Of a stretch of 64,000 bases of DNA, positions 62,230-64,000 are shown in pieces. A program made the translations under genes and the position numbers. Origin of the DNA: Pyrococcus yayanosii CH1. GTDB taxonomy: Archaea; Methanobacteriota_B; Thermococci; Thermococcales; Thermococcaceae. Location: the NCBI RefSeq assembly GCF_000215995.1, contig NC_015680.1, positions 1,563,160-1,627,159 of the forward strand, given 5' to 3'. The notes under the pieces were generated by a model, which was not told where the DNA came from, did not search any database, and saw nothing but the letters and a program-made list of their open reading frames with translations. How positions within the stretch are numbered: position 1 is the first letter of the stretch; the number at the start of each line of letters is the position of its first letter.

Positions 62230-63576
62230 ATGGCGAGGCATTACATTCCGAACTCCGCCCACAAGGAGGAGATGCTGAGGGAAATCGGCTTCTCCTCCAT
62301 AGAAGACCTCTTCGCCGACGTTCCAAAGGGCATGGTCAAGGAGTTCAACCTGCCCGAGGGCAAGAGCGAGTTCGAGGTCTTCCTTGAGCTCAACGAGGTT
62401 CTATCAAAGAACAAGACTGTCCTTGAAATGCCGAGCTTCCTTGGGGCTGGAACATACTTTCACTACGTCCCTGCCCACGTCAAATACCTCATCGAGAGGA
62501 GCGAGTTTCTAACAGCTTACACCCCATACCAGCCCGAGATAAGTCAGGGCATACTTCAGGCTCTGTTCGAATATCAGAGCCTCATAGCCGAGCTCGTGGG
62601 CCTTCCCGTCGTGAACGCCTCCATGTACGACTGGGGAACCGCGATGGCCGAGGCCGCGCTGATGACGGTCAGATTGTTCAGGGGCAAAAGGAAAAAGTTC
62701 GTGGTCCCTAAGTACACCCACCCGGAGAGGATGGCCGTCCTGAGAACTTATGGAGCGGGGCCCGGCATCGAAATAGAGACCGTTGGATGGAACGAGAAGG
62801 GCCAGCTCAACCTCGAAGAGCTAAAGGAGAAAGTAGAGGGGGCTGCAGGCGTTTACATCGAGATGCCAAACTTCTTCGGAATCCTCGAAGAGGAGATAAG
62901 GGCGATAGGCGAGATAACCCATGACGCCGGGGCCTTCTTCGTAGTCGGCGTTGACCCAACCGTTCTAGGAATAGTTGAGGCACCGGGAGAGCTTGGTGCT
63001 GATATAGTCGTCGGTGAGGCGGCATACTTCGGCAACCCCATGAACTTCGGCGGGCCGAGGGCTGGAATCTTCGCGGTCAGGAATGACCCAAAGCTGATAA
63101 GGCAGATGCCCGGAAGAATCATCGGAATGACAAAAGATGCCGAAGGAAAGAGGGCCTTCGTCATGACACTTCAGACAAGGGAACAGCACATAAGGAGGGC
63201 CAAGGCGACCTCTAACATATGTTCTAACGAGGCACTGGTTGCTGTAGCTGCAGCCATACACATCGCAAGTCTCGGCCCGAGGGGCATTAGGGAGCTTGGC
63301 GAGGTCATCCTCAAGAACACCGCCTACCTGAAGAAGCGCCTGAGTGAAGTTGGGGAGATACCCTTCGAGGCCGTCAACTTCAAGGATGTCTTGGTCAGGT
63401 TCGAGAAGCCCTATCCGGAGATACACGAGGCTCTCTTAGAGAGGAACATACACGGCGGCTACTACGTTAAGCCCCACTTCCCGGAGCTCGGTGAGGCAGC
63501 ACTCTTCGCGGCCACCGAAACGACGAGAAAAGAGTGGGTCGATGCCCTTATTGAGGCCCTGAAGGAGGTGAGTTAA
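62230..63576 (+). CDS. gcvPA: glycine dehydrogenase (decarboxylating) subunit 1
   Basis: 448 residues from the ATG at 62230 ([20 protein letters not shown]), the usual length; an upstream in-frame start would add 16 residues and lies before the TATA box. [40 protein letters not shown] and [13 protein letters not shown] are conserved P-protein blocks. With subunit 2 it forms the PLP-dependent P-protein of the glycine cleavage system; the Schiff-base Lys is on subunit 2. Confidence 0.95.
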   Translation: MARHYIPNSAHKEEMLREIGFSSIEDLFADVPKGMVKEFNLPEGKSEFEVFLELNEVLSKNKTVLEMPSFLGAGTYFHYVPAHVKYLIERSEFLTAYTPYQPEISQGILQALFEYQSLIAELVGLPVVNASMYDWGTAMAEAALMTVRLFRGKRKKFVVPKYTHPERMAVLRTYGAGPGIEIETVGWNEKGQLNLEELKEKVEGAAGVYIEMPNFFGILEEEIRAIGEITHDAGAFFVVGVDPTVLGIVEAPGELGADIVVGEAAYFGNPMNFGGPRAGIFAVRNDPKLIRQMPGRIIGMTKDAEGKRAFVMTLQTREQHIRRAKATSNICSNEALVAVAAAIHIASLGPRGIRELGEVILKNTAYLKKRLSEVGEIPFEAVNFKDVLVRFEKPYPEIHEALLERNIHGGYYVKPHFPELGEAALFAATETTRKEWVDALIEALKEVS

Positions 63577-63776
63577 TGCCCATAGAGGCCGTTTATGAGG
63601 GAGGAGTAATCAAGCCCCTGAAGCCTCTAAACTTGAAAGAGGGACAGAAAATCAGGATAGAGATTATGGGCGATTTCATTGAGGACAGCTTTGGGATAGT
63701 TAAGTTGAAAGTTAACCTCAAAGAGCTGGAGGAAGCCTACCATGAGTACCTCCTTGAGAGAACGCGTGCTGATTGA
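63576..63776 (+). CDS. DUF104-type antitoxin
   Basis: 66 residues, overlapping the gcvPA stop by one base (TAATG). [20 protein letters not shown], then KEGQKIRIEI, is the DUF104 signature; a helical toxin-binding tail follows. The partner at 63742 is truncated. Sits between the two glycine dehydrogenase genes. Confidence 0.85.
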   Translation: MPIEAVYEGGVIKPLKPLNLKEGQKIRIEIMGDFIEDSFGIVKLKVNLKELEEAYHEYLLERTRAD

Positions 63777-63846
63777 CAACAACGTTATCGTGGAGCCCCT
63801 TGATCTCGGTTTAGTGGAGATTATAAAAGCCGAAGGAATGAGGTGA
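63742..63846 (+). pseudogene. VapC-type PIN toxin remnant
   Basis: 34 codons from the ATG at 63742 inside the antitoxin 3' end: MSTSLRERVLIDNNVIVEPL matches the N-terminus of PIN toxins (first acid in LIDNN). The frame then ends after DLGLVEIIKAEGMR, at 63846, so about 100 residues of PIN domain are missing. The stop overlaps the start region of gcvPB. Confidence 0.55.
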
Positions 63847-63851
63847 TGATC

Positions 63852-64000
63852 ATGTTCCGCCAGGCTAGGTGGGATGAGCCCCTCATATTCGAGCTTTCTC
63901 GTCCCGGTAGAGTCGGCTACACCCTTCCCAAGCCGATTGAAAATATTGAGGTCGAGGTTCCCGAGAAGATAAGGAGGAAGAGTCCCCTCAACCTCCCCGA
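63852..64000 (+). CDS. gcvPB: glycine dehydrogenase (decarboxylating) subunit 2, partial
   Basis: The first 49 codons are in the window: MFRQARWDEPLIFELSRPGR, then VGYTLPKP, the conserved N-terminus of GcvPB. The ATG at 63852 follows GAGGTGAT; an ATG two codons earlier is possible. Carries the PLP lysine (outside the window). Partner of gcvPA, from which it is separated by a TA remnant. Confidence 0.93.
   Translation, partial: MFRQARWDEPLIFELSRPGRVGYTLPKPIENIEVEVPEKIRRKSPLNLP

Noticed and set aside
62182-62230. Earlier in-frame start for gcvPA at 62182
   Set aside because: It lies before the TATA box at about 62190 and would lengthen the protein beyond the usual 448 residues; the ATG at 62230 is preferred.

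Overview
The window is chromosomal DNA from a hyperthermophilic euryarchaeon of the order Thermococcales (Pyrococcus or Thermococcus; I cannot fix the species by eye). Signs of this are the archaeal block ftsZ-secE-spt5-L11-L1-L10-P1, CarS, the archaeal D-aminoacyl-tRNA deacylase DTD2, Trm-G10, an AglB-type oligosaccharyltransferase, BRE/TATA promoters combined with strong GGAGGTG ribosome sites, a classic hyperthermophile C/D-box sRNA and IS200/IS605 (TnpB) debris.

Layout. 1-1268: 3' portion-missing S9 peptidase. 1.4-6.6 kb: a sulfate-activation cluster (ATP sulfurylase, DHH phosphoesterase, alkaline-phosphatase-superfamily enzyme, APS kinase, TauE/SafE permease) without any PAPS/sulfite reductase, with a C/D-box sRNA antisense in the gap before cysC. 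6.7-36.8 kb: a large surface-glycan locus holding a Wzx-like flippase, eight or nine glycosyltransferases, nucleotide-sugar genes (UDP-sugar dehydrogenase, GalU, RmlA/B/C/D, and a FdtA/DegT/WbbJ set for a 3-acetamido-3,6-dideoxyhexose), four alkaline-phosphatase-superfamily proteins and a GT-C-like membrane protein. Much of it is AT-rich and mosaic: a 333-bp direct repeat brackets about 19.2 kb, two GT2 genes share an N-terminal half but not a C-terminal half, one phosphodiesterase gene is chimeric and frameshifted, and one GT4 is truncated. The rml genes are separated from one another by toxin-antitoxin modules and IS605 remnants.

36.9-44.7 kb: a tightly overlapping minus-strand operon joining an AglB-S-like STT3 oligosaccharyltransferase to a MoxR/DUF58/DUF4350/DUF4129 set. 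44.7-47.4 kb, divergent: membrane proteins, DUF1616, and a probable TasA/camelysin-like secreted fibre protein with a SipW-type signal. 47.4-56.4 kb: housekeeping genes (Trm-G10, RecJ-like DHH protein, CarS, AMMECR1, nucleotidyltransferase, DTD2), a VapBC pair, a decayed AAA ATPase gene and tRNA-Pro(CGG). 56.4-60.9 kb: ftsZ, secE, spt5 and ribosomal stalk proteins. 60.9-64 kb: dCTP deaminase, tRNA-Arg(TCG), a HAD hydrolase and the split glycine dehydrogenase genes gcvPA/gcvPB with a DUF104-VapC remnant wedged between them.

How it works together (inference): activated sugars (UDP-glucose/uronic acid, dTDP-rhamnose, dTDP-3-acetamido sugar) are assembled on a lipid by the glycosyltransferases, flipped by the Wzx-like protein and transferred to protein by the AglB-like enzyme or exported, with phosphate or sulfate decoration supplied by the AP-superfamily enzymes and the PAPS cluster. 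The most noteworthy signals are the repeat-bracketed glycan cassette, the modular swapping of glycosyltransferase and phosphodiesterase halves, the IS605-derived structured element inside a vapC, an IS end that supplies the ribosome site of rmlD, and three related TGACA/TGTCA dyads before an orphan coiled-coil gene.
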